From Merdibacter sp965119685 (GTDB lineage: Bacteria; Bacillota_I; Bacilli_A; Erysipelotrichales; Erysipelotrichaceae): a DNA stretch of 64,000 nucleotides. The position numbers and the translations under genes are program-made. This document shows, one piece after another, positions 56,746-64,000 of this stretch (positions within the stretch are counted from its first letter, which is position 1; the number at the start of each line of letters is the position of its first letter). The stretch spans positions 1-64,000 of the forward strand of contig OZ221971.1 of NCBI GenBank assembly GCA_965119685.1. The letters run 5' to 3'. The notes under the pieces are model-generated. The model was given only the letters and a program-made list of their open reading frames with translations, ran no database searches and was not told where the DNA came from.

Positions 56746-59166
56746 TTAGCGCACCTCGATCGGCTGAATATGCCAGATTTCCGAAGCGTATTGCGCAATC
56801 GTGCGGTCGCTGGAGAAGAAGCCGGATTTGGCGATGTTGACCAGACACATTCTCGCCCATCCTGCCTGATCCTGATAGCGATGCGCCACACGCTCCTGCG
56901 CATCCTTGTATGCGTTGAAATCCGCCAGTACGAAGAACTCGTCGTTTTTGAACATCAGCTCGTTATAGATGCCGCGGAAATCGTTTGGATTGTCAGAGAA
57001 CATGCCGTTCGTCAGCGTATCGACCACGCGCTTAATCTCATAATGGTTGTTGTAGTAATCCCATACGTTGTAGGCATTTTCCTGCTTGAGGTGATCGACG
57101 TCCTCCACGCGCAGACCGAAGATCTCGGCATTTTCAAAGCCGACACGCTCGACGATCTCCACATTGGCGCCATCCATCGTTCCCAGCGTCAGCGCACCGT
57201 TCATCATGAACTTCATGTTGCCGGTACCGCTGGCTTCCTTGCCCGCCGTAGAGATCTGTTCCGATACATCGGCCGCATTCATCAGAATCTCGGCGATGCT
57301 GACGTTGTAATTCGGAATGAAGACGACCTTCATGTAACGGGAGATTTCCGGATCGTTGTTCACCTTATCTGCAACGCAGTGAATCAGCTTGATGACCTCT
57401 TTGGCAAACGTATAGCTTGCGGCGGCCTTTGCGGAATAGATGAACGTGCGCGGATAGATGCGGAAATTCGCATCCTCTTTCATGCGCAGATACAGGTAGA
57501 TGACATGCAGAATGCTCAGCAGCTGGCGCTTATAGGCATGCAAACGCTTTGCCTGTACGTCGAAGATCGAGTTGGTGTCGATCTCAATGCCCAGCGTCCT
57601 GCGAATGTAGTCTGCCAAAATCTGCTTGCGCTCCCGCTTGACCGCCATGAAACGCTGCTGCAAGCTTGACTGATCGACATAGCGCATCAGCTCCTCCAGC
57701 TTCTGAGGCTCTCTGACAAAGCCATCGCCGATCGTCTCCTTTAACAGCGCAGTCAGCTGTGGGTTGGAGTATAACAGCCAGCGGCGGTGAGTGATGCCGT
57801 TGGTCTTATTGTTGAAATAATCCGGGTACAGCATGTAGAAATCTTTGAGCACATCGTTTTTGAGGATCTCCGTATGCAGTGCCGCCACACCGTTGACGCT
57901 GTGAGAACCGACGATCGCCAGGTGTGCCATATACACCTGTCCGTCCTTGATGATCGCAACGTTGTTGATGATGTCCCCATGCCCCGCATGCAGCACCTCG
58001 AAGCGAAACCGCCGGTCGATCTCCTCGATGATCATGAAGACGCGCGGCAGCAGATCCTTGACATACTGCACCGGCCATTTCTCCAGTGCCTCCGCCATGA
58101 CGGTGTGGTTGGTGTAGGCGATGGTGTTCTTCGTGATATACCATGCGTGATCCCAATCGTAGCCATAATCGTCTAACAGCACGCGCATCAGCTCCGGCAC
58201 GCACAATACCGGGTGCGTATCGTTAAGCTGGATGGCGATTTTCTCATGCAGGTTATCCAAATTCGGATAGTTGCGCAGATGACGGCGGATGATCTGGTTG
58301 ATACCGGCGCTGACAAAGAAATACTCCTGCTTCAAGCGCAGCAGCTTGCCATGCTCCGTCGAATCGTCCGGATAGACGTTTTGTGTGATCTCATCGACCT
58401 CTGCCACATATTTGCTCAGCTTATCGGAAGTGACAAAGTCCGGCGCGATTTCCGCATTCCACAAACGCAGCGTATTCGTCACACGCGTATCATAGCCGAC
58501 CACCGGCATATCATACGGTACCGCACGCACGACAAAATCCGGGATGTGGTGAACGACTGTCTTGCCGTTTTCGTCAAACCACATATCGACCTTGCCGCCA
58601 AACTTTACGTCACAGGCGTGCTTCGGCTTGCGCACTTCCCATACGTTGCCGTATTGCAGCCAGACATCCGCTACCTCCACCTGCTCATTGTTTTCGATCT
58701 TCTGCTTGAAAAGACCGTACTGATAGCGGATGCAGTTGCCATGTCCGGCAAGGTTCAAGGATGCGAGGGAATCCAGAAAGCAGGCAGCCAGTCGCCCCAG
58801 ACCGCCGTTGCCAAGCCCGGCGTCCGCCTCCATCTCCTCGATCTCGTTAATATCGATGCCAAGGTCGTATAACCCCTCCTTGACAATGTTGTAAATCCCA
58901 AGATTCATCAGATTGTTTGTCAGCAGTCGTCCAATCAAAAACTCCATGGAAAAATAATACATTTCCTTTTCGTTTTGCTGCTTGATGACCTGTTTCGTGT
59001 CTTTCCAGTTCACGCTGGCGTAGTCACGTACCATCTCTCCCAGCACCATGTATTTTTCCGTGATGTGCGCCTCTTCGATCGAACGGCCGTAACGCTCGAT
59101 GATGCGGCGCTTAAATTCTTCTACGAATTCCTTCTTGTTTTTGAATTTGTTAAATTTGCTATCCAT
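56746..59166 (-). CDS. glgP: Glycogen/starch/alpha-glucan phosphorylase
   Basis: 806 residues from ATG 59166 (AAAGGAG upstream; an earlier in-frame start at 59193 lies before that site). Releases glucose 1-phosphate from alpha-1,4-glucan ends using PLP. YYFSMEFLIGRLLTNNLMNL, EADAGLGNGGLGRLAACFLD, IQLNDTHPVLCVPELMR, NHTVMAEALEKWPV, FDVQAKRLHAYKRQLL, and the PLP site EASGTGNMKFMMNGALTLGT with its Lys. No other glycogen genes are adjacent. Promoter and a cre-like site lie upstream, so CcpA control is likely. Confidence 0.98.
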   Translation of the reverse strand: MDSKFNKFKNKKEFVEEFKRRIIERYGRSIEEAHITEKYMVLGEMVRDYASVNWKDTKQVIKQQNEKEMYYFSMEFLIGRLLTNNLMNLGIYNIVKEGLYDLGIDINEIEEMEADAGLGNGGLGRLAACFLDSLASLNLAGHGNCIRYQYGLFKQKIENNEQVEVADVWLQYGNVWEVRKPKHACDVKFGGKVDMWFDENGKTVVHHIPDFVVRAVPYDMPVVGYDTRVTNTLRLWNAEIAPDFVTSDKLSKYVAEVDEITQNVYPDDSTEHGKLLRLKQEYFFVSAGINQIIRRHLRNYPNLDNLHEKIAIQLNDTHPVLCVPELMRVLLDDYGYDWDHAWYITKNTIAYTNHTVMAEALEKWPVQYVKDLLPRVFMIIEEIDRRFRFEVLHAGHGDIINNVAIIKDGQVYMAHLAIVGSHSVNGVAALHTEILKNDVLKDFYMLYPDYFNNKTNGITHRRWLLYSNPQLTALLKETIGDGFVREPQKLEELMRYVDQSSLQQRFMAVKRERKQILADYIRRTLGIEIDTNSIFDVQAKRLHAYKRQLLSILHVIYLYLRMKEDANFRIYPRTFIYSAKAAASYTFAKEVIKLIHCVADKVNNDPEISRYMKVVFIPNYNVSIAEILMNAADVSEQISTAGKEASGTGNMKFMMNGALTLGTMDGANVEIVERVGFENAEIFGLRVEDVDHLKQENAYNVWDYYNNHYEIKRVVDTLTNGMFSDNPNDFRGIYNELMFKNDEFFVLADFNAYKDAQERVAHRYQDQAGWARMCLVNIAKSGFFSSDRTIAQYASEIWHIQPIEVR

Positions 59167-59201
59167 CGTCAGGCTCCTTTCACCTTTGTTCAAGCTTCTC
59201 T

Positions 59202-59230
59202 ATTTTACCCTTATTTATAGGAATTTGCAA
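59202..59230 (-). promoter_or_regulatory. Promoter of glgP
   Basis: Minus strand: -35 TTGCAA (59225-59230), 17-bp spacer, -10 TAAAAT (59202-59207). Confidence 0.7.
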
Positions 59231-59317
59231 ATTTATTAGCGGAGTTTTCCCGGATGTGTGCCAAAGTGTGCGCACCGTTTTTTTCACACGGCACGTTTTG
59301 TCGTATCGTCCATTTTG

Positions 59318-59331
59318 TGAAAGCGGTTAAC
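59318..59331 (-). promoter_or_regulatory. cre-like site upstream of glgP
   Basis: Minus strand GTTAACCGCTTTCA matches TGWAANCGNTNWCA at 12 of 14 (first two bases differ). It lies about 90 bases upstream of the -35 box, the usual place for activation rather than blockage. Confidence 0.35.
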
Positions 59332-59364
59332 TGTTTTTACATTGCTTTTTCAGCGCGATATCCG

Positions 59365-59589
59365 CTATCCCTGCAAACGCTGAATCATCGCCCACAGCGC
59401 TTTCGCGGAGTTGAAATTTTCCGGGATGATATCCGGAGCGGTGATCTCCACATCAAAGGCGTCGTTGATCTCGGCGACGATCTCCAAGATCGCAAAGGAA
59501 TCCAGGAGACCATCGTCGATCAGAGTCTCACACTGTTCAAAATCAACATCCTCTGCAATCTCACGTAAAATCGCTAATAACTGTTCCAT
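59365..59589 (-). CDS. Acyl/aminoacyl carrier protein, DltC-like
   Basis: 74 residues, single carrier domain. GLLDSFAILEIVAEINDAF contains Ser31, the site of the 4'-phosphopantetheine arm (DSF instead of the common DSL), and the flanking acidic helix pattern is normal. In a dlt operon this protein (DltC) carries D-Ala as a thioester. Here its gene follows the PLP decarboxylase by 5 bp, with GAGGAGG overlapping that stop. Last gene of the operon; no strong terminator is evident after it. Confidence 0.9.
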   Translation of the reverse strand: MEQLLAILREIAEDVDFEQCETLIDDGLLDSFAILEIVAEINDAFDVEITAPDIIPENFNSAKALWAMIQRLQG

Positions 59590-59594
59590 ACTTC

Positions 59595-60785
59595 TTATAC
59601 CTCCTCATATTCATAATTCCATACGTCGCTTTCCAAGCGAGGGCGCATCAGACGCAATCCCCCTTGGCGGCTATATAGGTAAATCTTGGGCAGATCGCGG
59701 CTGAGAAACAGCGCCGGTCCCTCTATCATGGAATATGCGCCGGTATTGGCAAACGCAAGGATATCGCCTACCTTGGCGCTATGCAAAGGGAGCTGCTTCA
59801 CCAGGTTGTCGTTGACCGTACAAAGAGAGCCGCAGATGTTGTAGGGAGAGGGCTGCACATTCCGCTCCCCTTCGTAGAGATGGCGGTATTGTGGAATCTT
59901 CATCGCCATCATCTGTCCGAAGTAGTTCATCTGATGAATGCCGCCGTCCACAATGCAATAGTCGATGCCCGCATTGCGCTTTTGATCGACGATCGCCGTG
60001 TAATACGTTCCGCACCCGGCGCTTAGAAATCGTCCCAGCTCCAGCGTGATCTTTCCTTGAAAGCGCAGGCCGTCTAGCAGCTTGGCAAAGCCTTGTAACA
60101 GCGCCTTTTCATCATAGGGCTTTCCTCCTTGGAAGTATTCCACATAGAAGCCCGGGCCAAATTCCAGCTCCTGCGCTTTGTAGCCATACGCTTTCTCCAT
60201 GTACCATAGCAGCTCATCCACATCATGCAGCTCTTCCTCATAGCGGGCAAGCTGTTTGCGCTGGGTGCCGGAAAAATGCTGAATGCCGATGATCTGCACA
60301 CCGCTGTATTGCGCACGATCGCGAATTAATACGCAGATATCTTGTTTGTCAATGCCGAACTGATTGCCGCTGGTCACCCGCAAAAGCACGCGCAGACGTA
60401 GCTGATGCTGTGTGCCAAGGGCATTGAGCAGGGCAAATTGGCGCAGTGATTCCGCCGTGTAGGTAATCGTATCCCCATGCGTGCGTACGGTGGCGGCGAT
60501 GTCCGCTTCTGCCTTATAAACCCCGGAAAGCACCACCTTTCGCATATCGATGCCGGCACGCTCGCAGATCCGCTGCTCTCCGGGCGAGCACACCTCGTAG
60601 CGATCGATCACATCGCTGATGGCACCGATGACAAAGGCGTTGGCTTTCATGGCGTAGCACAGCAGTACCCGCCCGCCCAGCTGCTGCTTCACCATGGTGA
60701 TGCGATTGCGCAGCTCATCACAGTCAAAGACGTAGGATGGCGTGGTGATCTGATCACGGACGCTGAAATAATCTGGTTTCATCAT
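59595..60785 (-). CDS. Type III PLP-dependent amino-acid decarboxylase (DapDC/BtrK-like) of the dlt-like operon
   Basis: 396 residues from ATG 60785 (an ATG follows at once; AAGGAG and AGGAG upstream allow either). Alanine-racemase-fold decarboxylase: PLP lysine Lys47 in LLCYAMKANAF, HFSGTQ in place of the usual HxGS, ELEFGPGFYVEYF with the PLP-phosphate glycines, LELGRFLSAGCGTYYT (EPGR-type), VDGGIHQMNYFGQM, and GSLCTVNDNL supplying the partner-subunit active-site Cys. The open frame to 60974 is not a credible extension. Relatives include diaminopimelate decarboxylase and BtrK, which decarboxylates glutamyl-ACP in butirosin synthesis. Its position between an adenylating ligase and a carrier protein favours the BtrK-like role (inference). 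Confidence 0.87.
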   Translation of the reverse strand: MMKPDYFSVRDQITTPSYVFDCDELRNRITMVKQQLGGRVLLCYAMKANAFVIGAISDVIDRYEVCSPGEQRICERAGIDMRKVVLSGVYKAEADIAATVRTHGDTITYTAESLRQFALLNALGTQHQLRLRVLLRVTSGNQFGIDKQDICVLIRDRAQYSGVQIIGIQHFSGTQRKQLARYEEELHDVDELLWYMEKAYGYKAQELEFGPGFYVEYFQGGKPYDEKALLQGFAKLLDGLRFQGKITLELGRFLSAGCGTYYTAIVDQKRNAGIDYCIVDGGIHQMNYFGQMMAMKIPQYRHLYEGERNVQPSPYNICGSLCTVNDNLVKQLPLHSAKVGDILAFANTGAYSMIEGPALFLSRDLPKIYLYSRQGGLRLMRPRLESDVWNYEYEEV

Positions 60786-60974
60786 GTTCTCCTTTCTCCT
60801 GCGGCTGTTGCAGGATGCGTACAGCCCCACGTATGACTGTGGCTGTCGCTTCTTTCGCCGATCGTGGGATCCTCTTTTCATCTCTCTTACAGATGCAGGA
60901 GGATTGCAGGCGCACATATCCCGTGCTGCCTGCACTTCTGTTCGCTTACCAGCGCTTCGCTTTTCATGACTCAT

Positions 60975-62504
60975 CTAGGCCAAGGGATCCCCGCCGTCGG
61001 CACATGCCTGCGTATGCGCGTGCCGCAGCGCTTCACGGTCGACCTTGCCGTTTTTTGTCAGCGGAAAGCGTGCAAGCGCGATGTATTCGTTTGGCAGCAT
61101 GAACGCCGGCAGCGTCTGCTTCAATGCCCGCTGCAATTCCCTGCGATTCGCCTCTCCTTCATAGAAGGCGAGGATGCGCTCCTGTTCATACAGACAGCAG
61201 CAGCGTGCAACCCCGTCGATTGCCGTCATTGCGCATTCGATGTCGCTCAGCTCGATGCGATGTCCCATGTGCTTGATCTGAAAATCGCGACGGCCGCTGA
61301 AAAACAGCAGTCCGTTTTCGTCGTAATAGCCGATATCGCCCGTGCGGTAGATGCGCTGAGGCCAGCGGGGATTGAGCGGATTTTGCGTAAAGGCACGCCT
61401 CGTCTGTTCCTCGTTGTTGTAATATCCCAAAGCGAGGGCCGTACCGCTGACGCAGATCTCGCCTTTGCATGCGGGGGTGCACACGAGGCGATCCTGTTCA
61501 TCCAGCAAAAATACACGTTCGTTGGCAAAGGGCTTGCCGATGGGCAATACCGGCCGCTCCCAATCGTCCTCCCCCACGATGTGGTAGGTGCAGTTACAGG
61601 TGATTTCGGTAGGCCCATACAGGTTGACATAGGTGACCTGCGGCAATGCGCGGCGCCAGATGGCTAGCTGCTTCATCGGCATGATCTCGCCGCTGAACAT
61701 GACGAGGCGCAGATCGCTTGGTACGCGGTAGTCAAAGCCCTTGAGCGAGGAGAGGATGCACAGCGCGCTCACCGCCCAGATCAGCGTGTTCACCCGCCGT
61801 TCGCAGAGAAAATCCAACAGCTTTGCCGGCATGGAAAAATAGGCTTTGGGGATGATCTGCATGCTCGCCCCGCAGCAGATCGTCGTATAGATGTCCTTGA
61901 CGGATACGTCGAAATCCCATGGCGCCTGATTGCCAATGACGCAATGTTCATCCAGCGCAAAGGTAGCGGTAAATGTGTCGATGAAGTCGATGACGCTGCG
62001 ATGTGCGATGAGCACGCCTTTGGGAACACCGGTGGAGCCGGAGGTGAAGATGCCGTAAAGCGGATCGATGTCTGTATGCTGTGCACGGATAGCCGCTAAG
62101 CGCTGTTTGTCCACACTGCCTGTCAGCTCCTGTATGTCTGCCTGTTCCACGCCCGTCTCCATCATCGCAAGGCGTTTGGCATGCGCTTGGTCGCTGACGA
62201 TCACCTTTGCCTGCAAGGTCGTTAAAATTTGTTCTACCCGCTGCTTGGGATGGCGCAGATCGATCATCACATAGAAGCAGCCCGCATAGACGATGCCAAA
62301 CAGCAGGCAGATCGTCTCCACCCCTTTTTCCATATAGACGGGAATCGGCGTGCGGGGAGCGGCGCGCAAAGACAGGACGCTGCCGATTTCCTGCGCCCGC
62401 TTGGCTAACTGCGCATAGGTGATGGCATCATTTTGATCGGCAAACGCCACTTTATCAGGATAGCGCTGTGCGCTTTGTTCTAAATAGGCTAAGACGTTAT
62501 TCAT
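60975..62504 (-). CDS. Amino-acid adenylating ligase, DltA-like (AMP-binding)
   Basis: 509 residues, ANL superfamily. YGIFTSGSTGVPKGVLIAH (P-loop), NLYGPTEITCNCTYH, YRTGDIGYYDENGLLFFSGR and FQIKHMGHRIELSDIE, and the C-terminal LTKNGKVDREAL with the catalytic Lys. It should activate an amino acid with ATP and load it on the carrier protein at 59365. The pocket segment is MFSGE with Ser271, where D-Ala-selective DltA has MFCGE (Cys269), so the substrate may not be D-Ala. Starts with GAGGAAA upstream. Separated from the decarboxylase gene by 190 non-coding bases. Confidence 0.9.
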   Translation of the reverse strand: MNNVLAYLEQSAQRYPDKVAFADQNDAITYAQLAKRAQEIGSVLSLRAAPRTPIPVYMEKGVETICLLFGIVYAGCFYVMIDLRHPKQRVEQILTTLQAKVIVSDQAHAKRLAMMETGVEQADIQELTGSVDKQRLAAIRAQHTDIDPLYGIFTSGSTGVPKGVLIAHRSVIDFIDTFTATFALDEHCVIGNQAPWDFDVSVKDIYTTICCGASMQIIPKAYFSMPAKLLDFLCERRVNTLIWAVSALCILSSLKGFDYRVPSDLRLVMFSGEIMPMKQLAIWRRALPQVTYVNLYGPTEITCNCTYHIVGEDDWERPVLPIGKPFANERVFLLDEQDRLVCTPACKGEICVSGTALALGYYNNEEQTRRAFTQNPLNPRWPQRIYRTGDIGYYDENGLLFFSGRRDFQIKHMGHRIELSDIECAMTAIDGVARCCCLYEQERILAFYEGEANRRELQRALKQTLPAFMLPNEYIALARFPLTKNGKVDREALRHAHTQACADGGDPLA

Positions 62505-62693
62505 GATTTCCTCTCTTTCCTAAATGGATGCTAAGTAGGCAGATCGCCCATGGCATGCCTGCTGTTTCGATATCCGACAAGCGGCTTTCCTGTCATATTG
62601 CATGGGTGTGCTTCCCGCTATCGTCCTTGCTCGTGTAAACAGCGAGCACAATGAAGTGATCTTGATTGATTCATGCGCATTTTTTCATCGGCA

Positions 62694-63824
62694 TTACGCC
62701 TTTGCTGCCTCTTGGCTTAAGATCTCATCGATGACCTCGACGGTGAGCTCCTGACGTTCTCCTTTGGCTAATTTCTCTTGATAATAGGCGTAAATTTGCT
62801 CATACGCTGCCACCTCCTGATCCCATAACGCACAAACCTCCTCGCTATGGGCGCTCTCGCTGAGATGGTAATCCGCATTCAGCCGCTTGGCGATATAGGC
62901 AGTCGCCTTGCGCTGTCCATCCATATTCAGATGACCAGAATTATAATAATCGCGGTTGGGATCGAGATTCATCTGATCGATCTCCCGGTCAAAGTCATAC
63001 ACCGCAAACCCTTCCTGTTTGGCGATCGCAATCGCCTGATTGAGCAGCTGACGCTGCGGCAGCATCTTTTGATCGTAATAGCGCGGCATGTTGAAAAAGG
63101 CGACGTTGGTGATCTCATGCTCCTTCAAATAGGCGAGCAAATCCATAAAGCGGCTGCCGGAAAGCGGATACAGCTCGCACTTTTCGTGATAGTTTGTCAC
63201 ATCGATCAGCCCTTTGCGATTGCTTGTGCCGATGATGCTGCGCATCGTAAAGGTATAGGGCAGCCGTTCTTTGTTTCTAAGCTTCCACTCATAGCCGGTA
63301 TATTGCAGACAGGCCTTGATCTTCTCCCAGTTGCGATGATAGGTGGACAACGGTAACAGCCAGCCAAACAGATCTACCTGTCCTTTGAGCTCCTGTATCG
63401 TTTCCAGCTTATTGAGGCCAAGGGGCATATTGTCTACCCATAAGCGTGTCATTCCCTCGCGCTGTTCCATCTCATCATCGTAAAGCACGCCGTTGAGATC
63501 GATGAGAATCAGCTTGGGGTTCTGTGTCTTTTCCACCTCCTTGAGCATCGACTTCGCTAACCCCATCGGTGCGCCGGAGGTTGCCAGGGTGTAGCTGGTA
63601 AAGCCTTCCTCTTGCCATGCAAGGGTACAGGAGAAGGTCGTATAAGCGGCGCTGCTGCCGATCAGCACCATATCCAAGCTGTTTTGAGGTTCCATATAAA
63701 AGGCGCGTACCCGCATCTCATCAGAGTGAAACTGGTGATTCAGAAAATAGGTGCTGATCATCAGGGAAGCAATCAGCGTCAAACAAAGCGCGCATATTTC
63801 AATCGGGCCTTTCCATTTTTTCAT
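62694..63824 (-). CDS. Membrane-anchored SGNH/DltD-like protein
   Basis: 376 residues from ATG 63824 (AAAGGA eight bases upstream; ATG 63833 overlaps that site). One N-terminal membrane helix (IEICALCLTLIASLMISTYF), then an SGNH-hydrolase fold: VLIGSSAAYTTF with the nucleophile Ser, ATSGAPMGLAKS, ILIDLNGVLYDD and the C-terminal YYNSGHLNMDG with the Asp-x-x-His pair. DltD, AlgJ/AlgX and related proteins use this fold to pass acyl or aminoacyl groups to envelope glycans. It follows the MBOAT gene by about 30 bp and precedes the ligase. Not close enough by eye to call dltD. Confidence 0.85.
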   Translation of the reverse strand: MKKWKGPIEICALCLTLIASLMISTYFLNHQFHSDEMRVRAFYMEPQNSLDMVLIGSSAAYTTFSCTLAWQEEGFTSYTLATSGAPMGLAKSMLKEVEKTQNPKLILIDLNGVLYDDEMEQREGMTRLWVDNMPLGLNKLETIQELKGQVDLFGWLLPLSTYHRNWEKIKACLQYTGYEWKLRNKERLPYTFTMRSIIGTSNRKGLIDVTNYHEKCELYPLSGSRFMDLLAYLKEHEITNVAFFNMPRYYDQKMLPQRQLLNQAIAIAKQEGFAVYDFDREIDQMNLDPNRDYYNSGHLNMDGQRKATAYIAKRLNADYHLSESAHSEEVCALWDQEVAAYEQIYAYYQEKLAKGERQELTVEVIDEILSQEAAKA

Positions 63825-63854
63825 AGACGACATCCTTTCCGACTTGATTCAATC

Positions 63855-64000
63855 TTAAAACTGCATGTAGACAAACGAGCTCGCATCCACTCCGGGACCA
63901 TACATCCCTAGTACGACGATCATCGCGATGCCCACACCATACACGGCAAAGCGCAGAAGGAAATTACGGCGCTCAAACCACTTGGCGACGGCAAAGCGTT
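63855..64000 (-). CDS. MBOAT family O-acyltransferase, C-terminal end (DltB-like; continues outside the window)
   Basis: Only the last 48 codons lie in the window. My translation ends FAVYGVGIAMIVVLGMYGPG then VDASSFVYMQF and a TAA stop. A last membrane helix followed by GPGxDASxFIYxQF is the usual ending of MBOAT acyltransferases such as DltB and AlgI. In dlt systems this protein moves the aminoacyl group across the membrane. The gene heads the visible part of the operon; what lies further upstream cannot be seen. Confidence 0.85.
   Translation of the reverse strand, partial: RFAVAKWFERRNFLLRFAVYGVGIAMIVVLGMYGPGVDASSFVYMQF

Noticed and set aside
60786..60974. N-terminal extension of the PLP decarboxylase to 60974
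   Set aside because: Low-complexity, basic and Cys-rich, without similarity to the family; AAGGAG sits directly before 60785.

Overview
This window is a stretch of Firmicutes chromosome, most likely from an anaerobic gut member of the Erysipelotrichia (inference). Supporting signs are many secreted polysaccharide-active proteins with C-terminal cell-surface anchors, a mannose-family PTS with CcpA-type cre sites, a leucine T-box, Gram-positive Shine-Dalgarno sequences (AGGAGG), and an RpoB that carries Asn at the rifampicin His526 position, a residue known from the related Mollicutes. Most genes lie on the minus strand. Most of the sequence is of balanced base composition, but roughly 23-28 kb is visibly AT-richer.

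Region by region. 0-12 kb: three minus-strand secreted proteins, namely an endonuclease/exonuclease/phosphatase-fold protein with a discoidin domain, a large polysaccharide lyase family 8 protein broken by one frameshift, and a 1576-residue surface protein with a GH16-like core and a G11 tract just after its signal peptide. 12-16 kb: a small membrane protein, lacA-lacB, a possible structured RNA, a TPR-like membrane-anchored protein and galU. 16-19.5 kb: a GH73-SH3-dockerin protein paired with a membrane-anchored adhesin-like protein. 19.6-26.2 kb: a mannose-family PTS operon (EIIA-EIIB-EIIC-EIID plus two YdjC/ChbG-like proteins) with a perfect cre site and a PRD-type regulator, then an IS110-family element to 27.7 kb. 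28-39.4 kb: the core block rplK-rplA-rplJ-rplL-methyltransferase-rpoB-rpoC with leader RNAs and promoters. 39.6-42 kb: a YitT-family protein and an aldo/keto reductase with ferredoxin clusters. 42.6-47.8 kb: T-box-leuA-leuC-leuD-leuB followed by two tandem ~100-nt hairpin elements. 48-50.3 kb: a C_GCAxxG_C_C protein and a CoA-disulfide-reductase/rhodanese fusion. 51-52.4 kb: a DUF3990 toxin-like gene with an HTH partner. 52.6-59.2 kb: DegV, a MATE exporter, ispD and glycogen phosphorylase. 59.3-64 kb: a dlt-like operon.

How genes work together. The surface enzymes, the PTS operon and glgP share cre-like sites next to their promoters, which suggests one carbon-catabolite regulon for using host or dietary glycans. 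The right-edge operon has the complete logic of D-alanylation of teichoic acids (MBOAT, SGNH/DltD-like protein, adenylating ligase, carrier protein) but also encodes a type III PLP decarboxylase between ligase and carrier. The ligase has Ser where DltA has the D-Ala-selecting Cys. I infer an envelope modification in which a carrier-bound amino acid is decarboxylated, as BtrK does in butirosin synthesis, before transfer to the wall. This is the best candidate for an undescribed system here.
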